64,000 nt of DNA from Lamellibrachia columna (GCA_963662155.1 OY759273.1:29960044-30024043); one strand, 5' to 3'. Positions 26,851-39,099 are shown, counted from the first letter of the stretch. Numbers and translations: made by a program. Notes: generated from the letters alone by a model not told the origin.

Positions 26851-27179
26851 TTTATGCAAAATAACAACACAAGTCCAGCGTAGATTGAAATAGGCCAAAG
26901 AATGACATTTAGATTTATTAATTAAGGAGCAGGGAATTAGGCAAGCATACACCATCAAAATAAGATACATCCAATAATCTCAGCAAGCATGCCGGCCCCC
27001 AAAAGGTGTTTACACATAATTAGTAAATCATGCCTATCAGCTACCCACTACCAGTACTATCTGTACCACTACTGACTTATATACAATTCACATGGTATCG
27101 GTGAGGGTCACTCCGCCGTGAATTAACCATACACATACATGTACAAACAGAAAGGCTGGGGTACTCGATCCCCCAGCCA
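26851..27179 (+). repeat. Direct repeat, right copy
   Basis: Matches 25792-26116, with a small insertion (ATGCCGGCC) after CAGCAAGC and a four-base deletion near the right end. Confidence 0.9.
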
Positions 27180-27685
27180 TGGGTGTGCCTACAACACGCT
27201 GGTCATTTACTTGTAATGATTGCGGATCCAGCTTACTACTGTGCTTAGATTGCAACCACCATAATACCACTACATACTGACACCAGTTTAAGCTGTCGAC
27301 TGATTGTACCAGCAACAATTACAATTATTAAAGTATAATTTATGCCACTCTCCAGAGTATCGGCGACAATGTCACACTATGCACCTACAACATATAAGCG
27401 ACAGTACTAATACGTGTAGATTTATGGCCGCTTCCAGCAGGCCATCCATGGGGAGCAACCTAGCCAGCCTTTTGACCAATTGTTGAAGGTGTGGTGTCGA
27501 TGCAGCTGCTGCAGCCCCTGCTGACTCAACGCGCCATCGGTGTCGCTGCTTGATTGCCACTTGTGGCAGCATCTATAATTATTAATTGTGGTACCCAGGA
27601 CCAGCTGTGTCATTACATATCACGAACTACCATTAAACCATAACTAAACGTTAACGTACGGTCACCTATATTATCATGAAAATTG
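27180..27685. other. Unassigned sequence
   Basis: No gene recognised. A CAG/CTG-rich patch (GCAGCTGCTGCAGCCCC) lies near 27500. Confidence 0.4.
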
Positions 27686-27689
27686 TGCC

Positions 27690-28955
27690 ATTTACACTAT
27701 ATGGCTTAAATAGTACATGGAATGCAAAAACTTCTCCATTTGCCGCACGGAATATAAAGGGTTCTACAATGGTGCCATTTGCACTGCATGCCTTAATAAA
27801 ACTTATACTCCAATTACAATGCATGGACCTAACAAAACAAACATATTTACATCTGTTTTCTCCCTGCAAGGGGTAACAAAACTGTTCCGCCTCGTCTGCA
27901 TGGATTAGTAAAATTTCAGTAATTTGTCCACTTCATGGATTCACCCAATTTTCCATATACACAGCAAGGAATATAGAAACTCCTCCGTTTCACCGCACGG
28001 ACTACAATTGTGCCATTTACACCGCATGGAAATAAACCTTCTCCGTACCAATTCTCCGCTTACACTGCACAGAATACACTGGTGTCATTTAGCTGCATGG
28101 CTTAACAAAAGTTAGCGTTCATATACACCGCATGGAAATAACAAAACGTCTCTATATCACTGCATGTATTACCCAAATGTACATCCGCTTACTCGCTGCC
28201 TGGGTTAACAAAACTGTTCCGCCTGCAATGCACGGATTAGTGAAATTTTCAATAAATTGGGTTAACCCACCATCTCCGTGTACACCGCACGGACTATCGA
28301 AACTGCTCCGTTTACACCGTACGGAATATAAATGTGTTATTTACACAGCATGGCTTACCAAAAGTTAATTTCAATTTATACCGCATGGCAATAACAGAAC
28401 TTTTCCATATCACTTTCCGTTTTCACTGCACGGACTACAGAAATTGCTCCGTTTCCACCGCACGGAATACAATTGTGCCATTTACACCGCATGGCTTACC
28501 AAACGTTAATTTCTATTTACACCGCATGGAAATAACAAAGTCTCCATATCACTTTCCGTTTTCACCGCACGTACTACCGACATTGCTCCGTTTACACCGC
28601 ACGTAATACAATTGTGCCATTTACACCGCATGGCTTAACAAAAGTTAATTTCCATTTATACCGCATGGAAATAACAAAACTTCTCCATATCACTTTCCGT
28701 TTTCACCACACGGAATACAGAAACCCCTCCATTTTCAACGTATGGAATACAATTGTGCCATTTACACCACATGGCTTAGCAAACGTTATCTTTTTATTTA
28801 CACCCGTGACACCGCATGGAAATAACAAAAACTTCTCCCTATCACTGCATGGATTAACTAAATTTAGATCCGCTTACTCACCGCATGGGTTGACACAACT
28901 GCTCCACTTCCCCCGCATAGGCAGAGTCATCCGCCCCACTCTTGAGCTAGCCTAG
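27690..28955. repeat. Diverged satellite built on ACCGCAYGG motifs
   Basis: The motif ACCGCATGG or ACCGCACGG, followed by AAATAACAAAA, AATACA or CTTAACAAAA, recurs every ~30-45 bases. In the right half the motifs form a higher-order unit of ~140 bases: CCATATCACTTTCCG starts near 28405, 28543 and 28685. Left of 28250 the same motifs are present but more diverged. Two stray motifs occur at 29727-29765. Open frames across it come from the absence of stops in the repeat. Confidence 0.8.
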
Positions 28956-28998
28956 GGGCGGAGATCTTCAGGGACTTTTGCTAAAGCGCCATTTTGGC

Positions 28999-29026
28999 AG
29001 TTCCGTAGCCAAATGGCTACGGAACT
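28999..29026. repeat. Perfect 13-bp inverted repeat with 2-base spacer
   Basis: Arms AGTTCCGTAGCCA and TGGCTACGGAACT are exact reverse complements separated by AA. It is followed by AT-rich sequence. Confidence 0.9.
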
Positions 29027-29029
29027 AAT

Positions 29030-29920
29030 AACTTAAGTTTTAAAACCAATATGTACTAACCGTTTCACGTGTGTATTCTGTGACATACAACCGACAATTG
29101 GGCGTCAATAAACTGAAGAAATGTGCTCCAAATAATTACTTATGAGTACTTTTATCGGTGACATAGAAAACATTTCACAATTAGCCGCCATACTGTGCAC
29201 GTGATGTTGCCTTTGGGTCACATGATCAAACGCGATTTCGTGTAGAATGAGGCCAGAATGGGCCAGCAACACAGACATAAATAAAACACCCGTTAGTAAG
29301 TTAGTAGTTTATAGGGGCATTATTAATGATGTAACTCTATGGCCAGCAGACGGCAATTCTTAGCGTGACCTTATATAGATCTATGGAAATCCCGCGTGCT
29401 GTTCTCGCTCACAACAACATCCGGTTATATACAAACCTTGACAAGCACATGCGTTCTGACAAAAAGGTAATAATTTCACACTTTTTCATGGTTATTGTCA
29501 GGTAACTTTAGTGATATACATATAAGAATGCATACAGACACGAAAGACGTGTTTATTGCTATGTTTATGGCGTTTTTGTAAGGTTTCACGTTTCATGAAA
29601 ATACTTAAGCTTTTGATGAACGAGACCTTCGCCCCTACTAGTAGCAACAGCCAGATAGAAAAACATTGTAGGGCGATTGACTTTGCCTACCCCCGCATAG
29701 ATTAGTTACATTTTCAATATTCTTACTGCATGGCTTAATCCAGTTTCCTCGTTTACACCGCATGAAATAGAAAAAAACTGGGACAGGAAGGTCAGTGGAT
29801 GTCTCCATCAAGCGGTCGGTTGTCGGCCAAGGAGGATCCACCATGCCAGTATCCTGATGATTCGATGAGGGCACTGGCTCAGGAGCCACGGAAGTCGCCG
29901 CTTGACGAGCACTGGAGGCA
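29030..29920. other. Unassigned sequence
   Basis: No coding segment recognised. The part from 29690 to 29770 carries two outlying copies of the satellite motif seen at 27.7-28.95 kb. Confidence 0.4.
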
Positions 29921-29922
29921 GA

Positions 29923-30046
29923 GTGACTAATTAATTTTTTTTTTAAGGAAATTACTTTAGTTATTGCATCTTAGGAACAGTGTTATTATCATCTCCTGAC
30001 TCATGGTGACATATTTATGTCTGTCTTGTCATCTCCTGTCTCATAG
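29923..30046. repeat. 124-bp segment duplicated from 16776-16899 (copy 2)
   Basis: Essentially identical to 16776-16899. Here the copy ends in a short inverted repeat and is followed 45 bases later by a long GT run. Confidence 0.85.
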
Positions 30047-30057
30047 GAGATGACAAG
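30025..30057. repeat. Perfect 13-bp inverted repeat with 7-base loop
   Basis: CTTGTCATCTCCT at 30025-30037 pairs exactly with AGGAGATGACAAG at 30045-30057. The left arm is minisatellite sequence; the right arm is the junction with new sequence. Confidence 0.85.
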
Positions 30058-30089
30058 ATTTTATGTAATAAAAAGCAGCTTGTATGAGG

Positions 30090-31036
<947 letters not shown>

Positions 31037-31165
31037 ATTCAAATGCAAATGCCAATATTTAAAGTTTGCACTCAAATGCAAATGCATTTACAATTTCACG
31101 AGGCATTTGAATGCGCATTCAAAAGGTCATCATTCAAATGCGCTTTCAAATGCATTTGCTTTAGA
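31037..31165. repeat. Cluster of ATGCAAAT / ATTTGCAT motifs
   Basis: CAAATGCAAATGC, AAATGCATTT and TTTGAATGCGCATTCAAA occur several times in both orientations. It may be simple-sequence decay rather than a regulatory cluster, although ATGCAAAT is the octamer bound by POU factors. Confidence 0.5.
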
Positions 31166-31692
31166 TAACAAGCCTGGTGAGATGATGGGCGGATCCAAAC
31201 TCTGAAATGTCACCAAGGAGAGTCTAGTTTCCGAACAGGACACCATGTGGCAGCTCTTCTAATAATCACATTTCCATCGAGGAGAGTATTTTGATATACT
31301 CCGGAAAGCATTTATAAAATGTACTATTTCATTTACGTATGCTGTAGCGGTTTATGTACATACATGATGTGTACAATTGCGCTTAAATAGTTTGGTTTAA
31401 AATGTGTTCACTGACAAGGCAACGTGAATTTAAAACGTGTGGTTCTTTTCATTACAATTATTCTTAGGATATTCAAATACTTCAATGATACGACAGAGTA
31501 GTTTGAAGCTTTTCCTTTAAAAAGTGCACTTCGTATTGTATTACGTATTTCAGTCAATTTATTTTAAGTGGGCGATAATAAAACATTAATCACGGCATTG
31601 GTATTTTTTGCTAAATTAACCTTGACGAAATCCCGTTCAAATCTAAGGTTGTTTCCTGTCCCTGTCAAAAGAAATGTCGGCTTCCGACTTCA
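31166..31692. other. Unassigned sequence
   Basis: No gene or repeat recognised. Confidence 0.35.
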
Positions 31693-31907
<215 letters not shown>

Positions 31908-33000
31908 TACACACAACTGCACAAGACACAGCACACTTGCTCATACAAGCTGCTTTGTATCATGGACGTTACATATGCATAACTTTGTGGCTATCGTATC
32001 ACAGAATAGCTGCTGCGTGCGAAATAGATTGTCCCACATCATCACAACACTTGCTGATGCTTCAGTTTACTACAGGTTATTGCACGTTTCTCAGCTTCTT
32101 GCAGCGACGCTCCGATCGAATCACTGCAGGAGACACAGCACCCCATTCGACCACTAGGTGTCAGCACTGACAAGCAGGCACCAGGATTCACAGCGTAATA
32201 TTTCACCCTCGTTTTGGAAGAACACAAAAACATCAACTGAACCGTGCACAACGCAACCAACAGGTGGCAGCACTGTTACACGTCGAGCCCTGGAAAAGCA
32301 TGGACAAAAAATGCTACACCACTAGGGGTTATACACAAAGATTGTGACGAGTACTTGGTCAAAATACTTTATTACAATTATTTCAAGAGTAAAATACACT
32401 TATACACGCCTCAATTGCAGAAGTGGCTATTCTGCACAAATGCTAGCTGGTGATTTCAAATACAAATATTTTCTTTTCAGGATTCCTCGGTGTAAATGTG
32501 TATATTGTGAAGGGCGGCTACACATAGAATAACCTTTGGAATTGTTTGTTCACTTGCCATCTGTGGATGTTGCTGTGGATGCAATCTTGATAAATCTTTT
32601 AATGAATATAACCCATCGCCTACTGATTGTGCATATGGTAATAGTGGGAACATGCTTAAAACATGATAGTTTCACTAAACTGTCGTCCGCACAATAGTCA
32701 GCTCCGGGAGGTCTGTGATTCTAACTCCGTGGTCCTTCCATGCTAGTTTCTATGGCCCCAGGACTCACCATGGTGTTCTGTCCGACTGCGGTCAGACAGG
32801 TCGTATCGACTTATTTATCTTGCTCCGCACAGCGCCACTGTGGTAGTACCCTGCGAATCGGCACGTTTACCGTCACTGCGGTACCTGAGAAGAAAACATT
32901 TAAGTAAAATGCTGCCGACGGCAATTGTTTGAGCTAGCCAAAATACAACATTCAAAAACATATTATATGCTTAAAAGTTTGCATCTATTTTTAATTACTA
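31908..33000. other. Unassigned sequence
   Basis: No gene recognised. At 32567-32605, CACTTGCCATCTG and TGGATG-CAATCTTG-TAAATCTT resemble the 3' end of the CR1-like element at 49.2-51.7 kb (51690-51742), so it may be a worn LINE tail. Confidence 0.35.
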
Positions 33001-33003
33001 ACC

Positions 33004-33174
33004 TCAGCCAATACCTAGTCCACATTTACGCATACGTGTCATCAAGTTATCAAATGTATGTAGAGGTTTGAATTTGTTGGGTCCTTTCCCGGCAGTAGGA
33101 CGACTCAGAGAAAGACCGACATCTTCCAAGACAGTGGTACCGGCTACATTACCCTCGTCGAATGTCTCCTCCAT
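33004..33174 (-). CDS. Possible small exon or ORF, 56 codons, unrecognised
   Basis: A minus-strand frame starts ATGGAGGAGACATTCG and ends in TGA. It encodes METFDEGN-like acidic sequence (MEETFDEGNVAGTTVLEDVG), then LSLSRPTAGKGP and a basic end (MTRMRKCGLGIG). It stays open upstream through IYLEWLTVF to an AG (GGTTTAG) that could be a splice acceptor. The stop overlaps a possible donor (GAG|GTTAGT). The composition looks coding, but I know no homologue and cannot tell whether it is the last exon of a larger gene. Confidence 0.3.
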   Translation of the reverse strand: MEETFDEGNVAGTTVLEDVGLSLSRPTAGKGPNKFKPLHTFDNLMTRMRKCGLGIG

Positions 33175-33625
33175 AAAAACTGTCAGCCATTCTAGATATA
33201 TCTAAACCTACCTATCTATCTGCTTAAAACATCAGGATACTATTAGGCATCTTACTGAACGGAAACTTGAAATAGTACGAACTAAAACATCGAAGTGATT
33301 AAAAACAAAATGGCAGCAGTCATCAAAGTACAACAATGTGTGCTGCAGCTATTAGAGATTTTCATTTGCTGAATACATTCAGCTCATTAATGTGTTCAAT
33401 GGTGGAATTGCATTAGCAGAGTTTGAGTTTGCTTATGTATAACTATTTTTCATTTAGACAATTGGAAAAACATTTTACTACAAATTCACACATAATGTTC
33501 CGCTTGAGAGCAGAACATGGCAAATGATAGCACTGACGAGTGCAAATTTTCAAAGGAAACACCTGGTAAATAAGCAAGTTATTTTGATTGGGACAGCTTT
33601 GTTCATCATGAGGATGTCCACGGAA

Positions 33626-33772
33626 TTAGACTCCGTACTGCCCAGGTGACTTCTCTGTATCTAAAGGAACATAAACATTGACGTGAGCTTTAGGCAGCGT
33701 TTCAGGCATCCTCAGATCACTGATGCTTTCTGTAGACATGAACCGAGTGTAAAATATGCTTCGTTGATGCAT
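33626..33772 (-). CDS. Possible small exon or ORF, 48 codons, unrecognised
   Basis: A minus-strand frame from ATGCATCAACGAAGC to TAA encodes MHQRSIFYTRFMSTESISDL followed by RMPETLPKAHVNVYVPLDTE. The second half has a protein-like mix of residues with few rare ones. It lies 450 bases upstream (in the minus-strand sense) of the frame at 33004-33174, so the two could be exons of one gene, but I could not find splice borders whose phases join them. Confidence 0.3.
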   Translation of the reverse strand: MHQRSIFYTRFMSTESISDLRMPETLPKAHVNVYVPLDTEKSPGQYGV

Positions 33773-33790
33773 ATGTTGCAATTCTATATT

Positions 33791-33895
33791 AGCTTCGGTG
33801 GATCCATCAGGGGTGATAACAATATCAACCCTGGTTCACGAGGGTGGTAGATCCAACAGGGGTGATAATAATCGTCATCAACCCTCGTGGTAATG
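33791..33895. repeat. Short imperfect tandem duplication (~48 bp)
   Basis: GGTGGATCCATCAGGGGTGAT and GGTAGATCCAACAGGGGTGA head two adjacent copies, each ending in ATCAACCCT. The second copy has TAATAATCGTC in place of AACAAT. Confidence 0.75.
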
Positions 33896-33899
33896 GAAC

Positions 33900-34690
33900 T
33901 GCAGCCATCTCCTCGACTACCCCGTAGTAGATGTATCCACCCAAGGCTGCGGGAAGTGATTTTGCTATAACCTGTACATACCTAGCAGACACCATCACCG
34001 AGCGATTACTTGCCTTACCTGCGATTAGGTGGCCATCTGTATAGCAGAGACAACATATATAATCAATAGAGACGAGAGGACACTGGCTCAGCTACCAACT
34101 GGTTATCAAAAGAAGAACTGAAGTCCCAGCCTTGAGTTTCCTGGAGAAGGCAGTCGATGGTTGTTGAAAGATAGAAACAGTGACATAAGTGGTTGTGTTG
34201 TAAGAAAATGTAACTCATTGGATAATTCAAATATTACAGAAAGACATCGTATACAAACGTTTCATAATGATAAGGTGAAACATTTTGAGATGCAAAACAA
34301 ACACTTTAAAGTTTCACTAAAACCACTGCAACATTATCACATATGTGGTAAATAAATAACGTTTTAAGCGAAATGCTTCATTTAGTACACATAGTGTTCA
34401 TTCTAGTTATAACGTTATCGTTCAATTATTTCCTGATGGCGCCTTTACCACCACTGATAAATGCAACAAAGCGACAGCTGTTATTAAATTACAATACGTG
34501 TTATATATTGTGCGCAATGGAACGAAGGAGACTTGTACTTTCTGCATCCTTCCAAGCCACCGGTAGACATGAAAAAACATAAAAATATTTTCTTCGGCAA
34601 AAACAAAAACAACACGATTTTGCAGACACAAAGAGCCATACCAACATCTAAGACAAACCGATAGATTTGTTGAAGTTGTTTCTACCGAGA
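33900..34690. other. Unassigned sequence
   Basis: No gene recognised. Confidence 0.35.
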
Positions 34691-34692
34691 TA

Positions 34693-34988
34693 TCTAATGG
34701 GATGTAACGCCGTAAATTAAACATAGCAGTGGAGTATGCTGTATGCACCTGAACATTTGGAAGCAGACATTATGCCAATGTCAGTCATCTCTATGATATT
34801 GGCGTACTCACAACGTAGTAAATCTGCAAGAATGCGTCATGCCGACCTTCCCTAGACGTGTCCAGTAGAAACCCTCAACCCTTCACAATAGCCGCCCTAT
34901 CAAATGAGTCAGTCGTAAAGAGTTTACATTAGTAGAAGTATCAGTATATCAGTTCGTGTTGCGGAAAAAGTCCACAACTGCGAGCCTG
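34693..34988. repeat. Dispersed ~280-bp repeat, copy 1
   Basis: Shares with copies 2 and 3 the blocks TCTAATGGG, ACATAGCAGT, GGTCATCTCTATGA-like sequence, TTGGCGTACTC and AATAAATCTGCAAG. Its right part (TCGTAAAGAGTTT, GAAGTATCAGTATATCA, GTGTTGCGGAAAAAGTCCAC) is shared with copy 2. A GA-rich block follows. Confidence 0.8.
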
Positions 34989-34995
34989 TAATGTG

Positions 34996-35452
34996 GACAT
35001 AGAGACACAGGGCAGAGAGAGAGCAAACTGTCAGCGAGACAGGGAGACAAGGACAGAGATACAGATAGACAGAGAGACACTGAGACGGGGATAAAGAAAT
35101 ACAGACAGACACACAGACAGGGATACAATGATATGGGGAGACAGATATACAGAGAGACAGAGATATACCTCGATTCAGAGAGAGACAGGGATAAAGAGAG
35201 ACAGTGAGACATAGAGAAACGGACACAAGGATACAGAGAGGTATAGAGTCTGATATACAGGGTGAGAGGGATTCGGAGAGACGTAGATACAGGGGTACAT
35301 ATAGCTGAGGGAGAGAGAGAGACTGAGAAACAGGGATACAAAGAGACGGATCGACAAAGAGTCAGAAAGACAAAGAGAGAGAGAAGGGGGGTAAAGAGAG
35401 ACATATAGACTTTGAGACGGCGATAAAGAGAGACAAAGAGAGAGAGAGAGAC

Positions 35453-35498
<46 letters not shown>

Positions 35499-35745
35499 AG
35501 ACAGGTATATAGGATCACATGTATAAAGTGAGACAGGGAGAGAGGGATTCAAAGAGACAAAAAGACACATTGACACACAGACTTATAGAGACATGGAAAC
35601 AGGGATTTAGAGAGGTAGAGAGACATAGAGACAGGGAGAGAGGGGTTGAGAGAGACAGAACGACAGGGATACAGAGAGACAGAGAAAAACATAGGCAGTG
35701 AGACGGAGAGGAAAAGAGGCAAAGGGACAGAGAGACAGAGAGGAA
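34996..35745. repeat. GA-rich polypurine tract
   Basis: Degenerate AGAGACAGGGATACAGAGAG-type sequence with a pure GA run near 35455-35495. The minus-strand Ser/Leu-rich frames are artefacts of CTCT repeats. Confidence 0.9.
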
Positions 35746-35748
35746 GAG

Positions 35749-36022
35749 TCTGACGGGGTGTGACGTTTTAACTGAAACATAGCAGTAAAGTATGCTGAAT
35801 ATAACTGAACATATTGAAGCAGACATTATACCAACTTCGGTCATCTCTATGACTTTGGCGTACTCACAGCGTAATAAATCTGCAAGGTGTTAGATGTATC
35901 CAGTAAAAACCCTCAACCACTCACAACAGCCCTTTCAAATGAGTCCGTCGTAAAGAGTTTGCATTCGTAGAAGTATCAGTATATCATTTCGTGTTGCGGA
36001 AAAAGTCCACCACCGCGAGCCG
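35749..36022. repeat. Dispersed ~280-bp repeat, copy 2
   Basis: Homologous over its whole length to 34693-34988, with one internal deletion after AATCTGCAAG. A GA-rich block precedes it directly. Confidence 0.8.
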
Positions 36023-36354
36023 GAAGAGCGCCTTCTACTCGTAGGTGTTGCAAACCACGCCCGTCTCTGAAATATTGGCGTTTTCGGGTATTCCAAATTT
36101 CGTTGGCAAGATGCCTAAATAGTCAATACACTTTGACACGTTGTGCTGCTTCTACTGTCCTGTTAACTTGTCTGTCTCGTGCTTGATACTGGAACCATTA
36201 AATAATCACTCCATTAATGTAAACTTTTATGTTGCTGAGCCGAATATAATGTGTGATCGATTTTTCACACACTTGCACACCCACACGCACGTAGTCTCTC
36301 GCATACACGCAGGCAGACACACATACAGGTAGTCACGATCGGTAGTTGTTATTT
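36023..36354. other. Unassigned sequence between repeat copies
   Basis: No gene recognised. It has a short CACACACTTGCACAC patch near 36267. Confidence 0.35.
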
Positions 36355-36530
36355 GGCAGGGAGACATAGATATAGGTAACCTGGGACACAGAGAGGTAGA
36401 GAGGCATAGATACAGGGATAGAGGGATTCAGAGAGACCGAGAGAGAGAAAAATGGGGATAAAGAGATACAGAGAGAAACAGAGGCAGTGTGACAGAGAGG
36501 CAAAGGGACATAGAGACAGAGACACAGAGA
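36355..36530. repeat. GA-rich polypurine tract
   Basis: Same kind of degenerate AGAGAC sequence as at 34996-35745, again directly left of a dispersed-repeat copy. Confidence 0.85.
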
Positions 36531-36535
36531 GAGAT

Positions 36536-36722
36536 TCTAATGGGGTGTGACGTCCTAACTGAAACATACCAGTAAAGTATGCTGCATATAACTGAACATT
36601 TGGAAGAAGACAGTATGCCAACGTCGGTCATCTCTATGACATTGGCGTACTCGCAACGTAATAAATCTGCAAGAATACGTCATGCCGACCTTCCCTAGAC
36701 GTGTCCAGTAAAAACACGCAAC
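36536..36722. repeat. Dispersed ~280-bp repeat, copy 3 (short)
   Basis: Covers the left two thirds of the repeat, from TCTAATGGGG to GTCCAGTAAAAAC, and then runs straight into the next GA-rich block. Confidence 0.8.
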
Positions 36723-37185
36723 GCTGAGACGGGGATAATGAGAGACAAAGACACAGGGATACAGGGGTATAGGGACACAGGTTTACAGAGAGACAGATGT
36801 ACAGGGACAAAGAGAGACAGTGAGACATAGGGACATAGAAATGAGGAGATAGAGAGGTAGAGAATCAGATATACAGGGAGAGAGGGATTCAAAGAGACGT
36901 AGAGACAGGGATACAGAGAGCAGAGGGAGGGAGAGATAGAGAAACAGGGATACAGAGAGTAGGTTGGACAGAGAGAGAGGGGGGATAAAGAGAATCATAG
37001 AGACATTGAGACGGGAATAAAGAGAGACAGACATACAGAGAGACGAGGAGACGGGGATATAGGGACAAAGGTATACAGTGAGACAGGGAGGGAGGGATTC
37101 AGAGAGACAGAGAGACACATTGACATAGAGACATGGAAACAGTGATACAGAGAGACAGAGAGAAACAGAAGCAGTGATACATAGA
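36723..37185. repeat. GA-rich polypurine tract
   Basis: Degenerate AGAGACAGAG sequence. It ends near GAAGCGGAGTCTAATG, which again looks like the first bases of the dispersed repeat. Confidence 0.85.
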
Positions 37186-37189
37186 AGCG

Positions 37190-37914
37190 GAGTCTAATGT
37201 GTAATCGATAACAACACGTTGCATAAAACTTATGTATGTAGTTGCCCGGTTTGATTAATTGTTGTTCTTTTCATATAAGAGGAAAAATGCAAATCTTCAG
37301 TCACAACCTCTAAATCCTCTCAGAATTCTTTATATTTTTTGCAAGCATCAAACATTTTTAAAACGAGATTAAATGCCCTGTGAATAAATGTACTGTAAAT
37401 ATTGTATTAGCAAATCTCTTTCCAATAGAGTTAGAAAGCACAAGTCTTGTTGTTTTAGAACTGTTAGAATTTAATTTAATATATTTGATCTGGAAAATAG
37501 GTGAATTTAAGTTAGCAAAATTGTGTTGTATGATTTCGTAGATAAGTGTTATTCAATTAAATACCTTTCCAATTTAATTGCCCCATACTCACATAATTAT
37601 AGAACAACTCACCGTTAGGGTGGGTTGTCGTAAAAGGTAGAATAATTATGTTACGATGTATTCGTACTATTGCCTATGTTGAAAAATACTTTCTGATACA
37701 ATTATATGAAATCACTAAAAACAAACTTACAAGAGTAATCTATTGCAAATGTACTCAATCAGGACCGTCTACTTAACGGGTGTCTTTTAAGAGTCTTTTA
37801 TTTTTTGCCCGACCTCTTTTTACTTCCCTTCAGTCTTTTCCTTTGTCACGAGGTGTTCCATTGCTCTCCTTTTCGTTATGTGACGCTCCATGTTCAGTTG
37901 TCTATTTTTAAACA
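37190..37914. other. Unassigned AT-rich sequence
   Basis: No gene recognised. Confidence 0.35.
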
Positions 37915-37995
37915 CTCGTAGAGTAATAAACCTGCAAGAAGGTGTCATACTGGCCTGCACTGAACAGTGTCTAGTCAGAACCCCAACCCCTTACA
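37915..37995. repeat. Diverged fragment of the dispersed ~280-bp repeat
   Basis: AGTAATAAACCTGCAAGAAG, GTCATACTGGCC, GTGTCTAGTCAGAACCCC and AACCCCTTACAA line up with AATAAATCTGCAAGAAT..GTCATGCCGACC..GTGTCCAGTAGAAACCC in copy 1. Confidence 0.55.
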
Positions 37996-39099
37996 AAAAG
38001 CATGCAATGGTTGCAGCCGTAAACATTCCAATGTGTCATTGTCAATTGAGGACACGCAAAAGTAATCATGTGTGTAGGAGCACCTGTGCAACAACACAGA
38101 GTTGATACAAAACCACCGCAACCATAATGTAGGATATAAGAATTCAACATAATATATGTTATTGGAATATTACTTTTTCGTATGTTAGTTTCGACATTAA
38201 TACAGACTCCCACTAGTGTGGATAATACTGTTTGTCAACGTGTTACTGAACCATGTGACTACTGCTAAAAACTATTTGGAAGTGTGCCAGTTCACGATTT
38301 ATATGTTTTTGAATCATGTAAGATGCCAAGTCAGCCAGCATTTTCGGCACTGTACGGATGAGCAGTTAAGCACATCGGTCGATCCGTCTGCTACAAGTAA
38401 GTTGTTCCTCTGCAGGTCTGACGTACGCCGTCACTGGAAAGTTCACTTTGAAACCGGCATGTGGAGACATCTTAGCCATCTCGTGTACACAAATTACACA
38501 TCGAGCAATGTTTCTTTTAAATGCAGTTTGTAACATTTCACACTGAATTTGATGAGTTTATTCCTGGTTCTTTTTTCAAAGGATATTCGCTTGCCCAAAG
38601 CACGACATTTAATTTCTGTGTTGTTTTTGTTTGCCTCATTGGCACCTTTGACGCTAAACCCAACCAGCAGGTGATTCGACTCGAGTAGCAAATGTATGCA
38701 TTCTGTAAACATACTTGGTGTTTGCGAAAATCGTATTTCGCCAATCAACGCCGAAAATGTCAAACGATGTGTCTCTGAGCCGGTCCACCTTTTCCAACTT
38801 CATTGTGTTTATTTTGTCATTTGTCCGTGGTTACGTTCTTACACTCAACCGCTGTATTGTCCTTGCTTTGTTCTCTCATTCCACGCTTGTCTTGTTCACC
38901 CATGTCACGCTTATATTGTCTACTCAATGCAATCCTGCTTCGTGTCTCACTTCACTCTTGTGTTTTCACCATATGTTTTTAGGTCAATCCAGCCTTTTCT
39001 TCTTCGCCCTTTCAACCTTTGCTTTTTTCTCTAACCCTAGCTTTGTGTTGACCTTTCACGTCACATTGTCGTGTAGTAGAACGTCACTGGCCAGACAAG
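37996..39099. other. Region upstream of the peptide gene
   Basis: I cannot point to a TATA box or 5' exon with confidence. The last few hundred bases are pyrimidine-rich (CTTTTCTTCTTCGCCC and similar), so frames here are Ser/Phe-rich and look random. Confidence 0.35.

Larger units (their letters stand above)
25792..27179. mobile_element. Possible miniature LTR element (paired direct repeats around ~730 bp)
   Basis: Two direct repeats, 25792-26116 and 26851-27179, flank a 734-base interior with no recognisable coding sequence. Each repeat can be read as starting TGCAAAATAAC and ending CCCCAGCCA, so it has the TG...CA ends of an LTR. I see no clear tRNA primer site after the first repeat, no purine tract before the second, and no target-site duplication. 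A simple segmental duplication is an equal alternative. Confidence 0.35.

Noticed and set aside
34924..37118. Ser/Leu/Cys-rich minus-strand frames up to 189 codons
   Set aside because: They arise from the GA-rich tract and have no start context, domain or splice support.
38216..38533. 105-codon plus-strand frame upstream of the peptide gene
   Set aside because: No recognised motif and no link by splice sites to the downstream exons; composition is not clearly coding.
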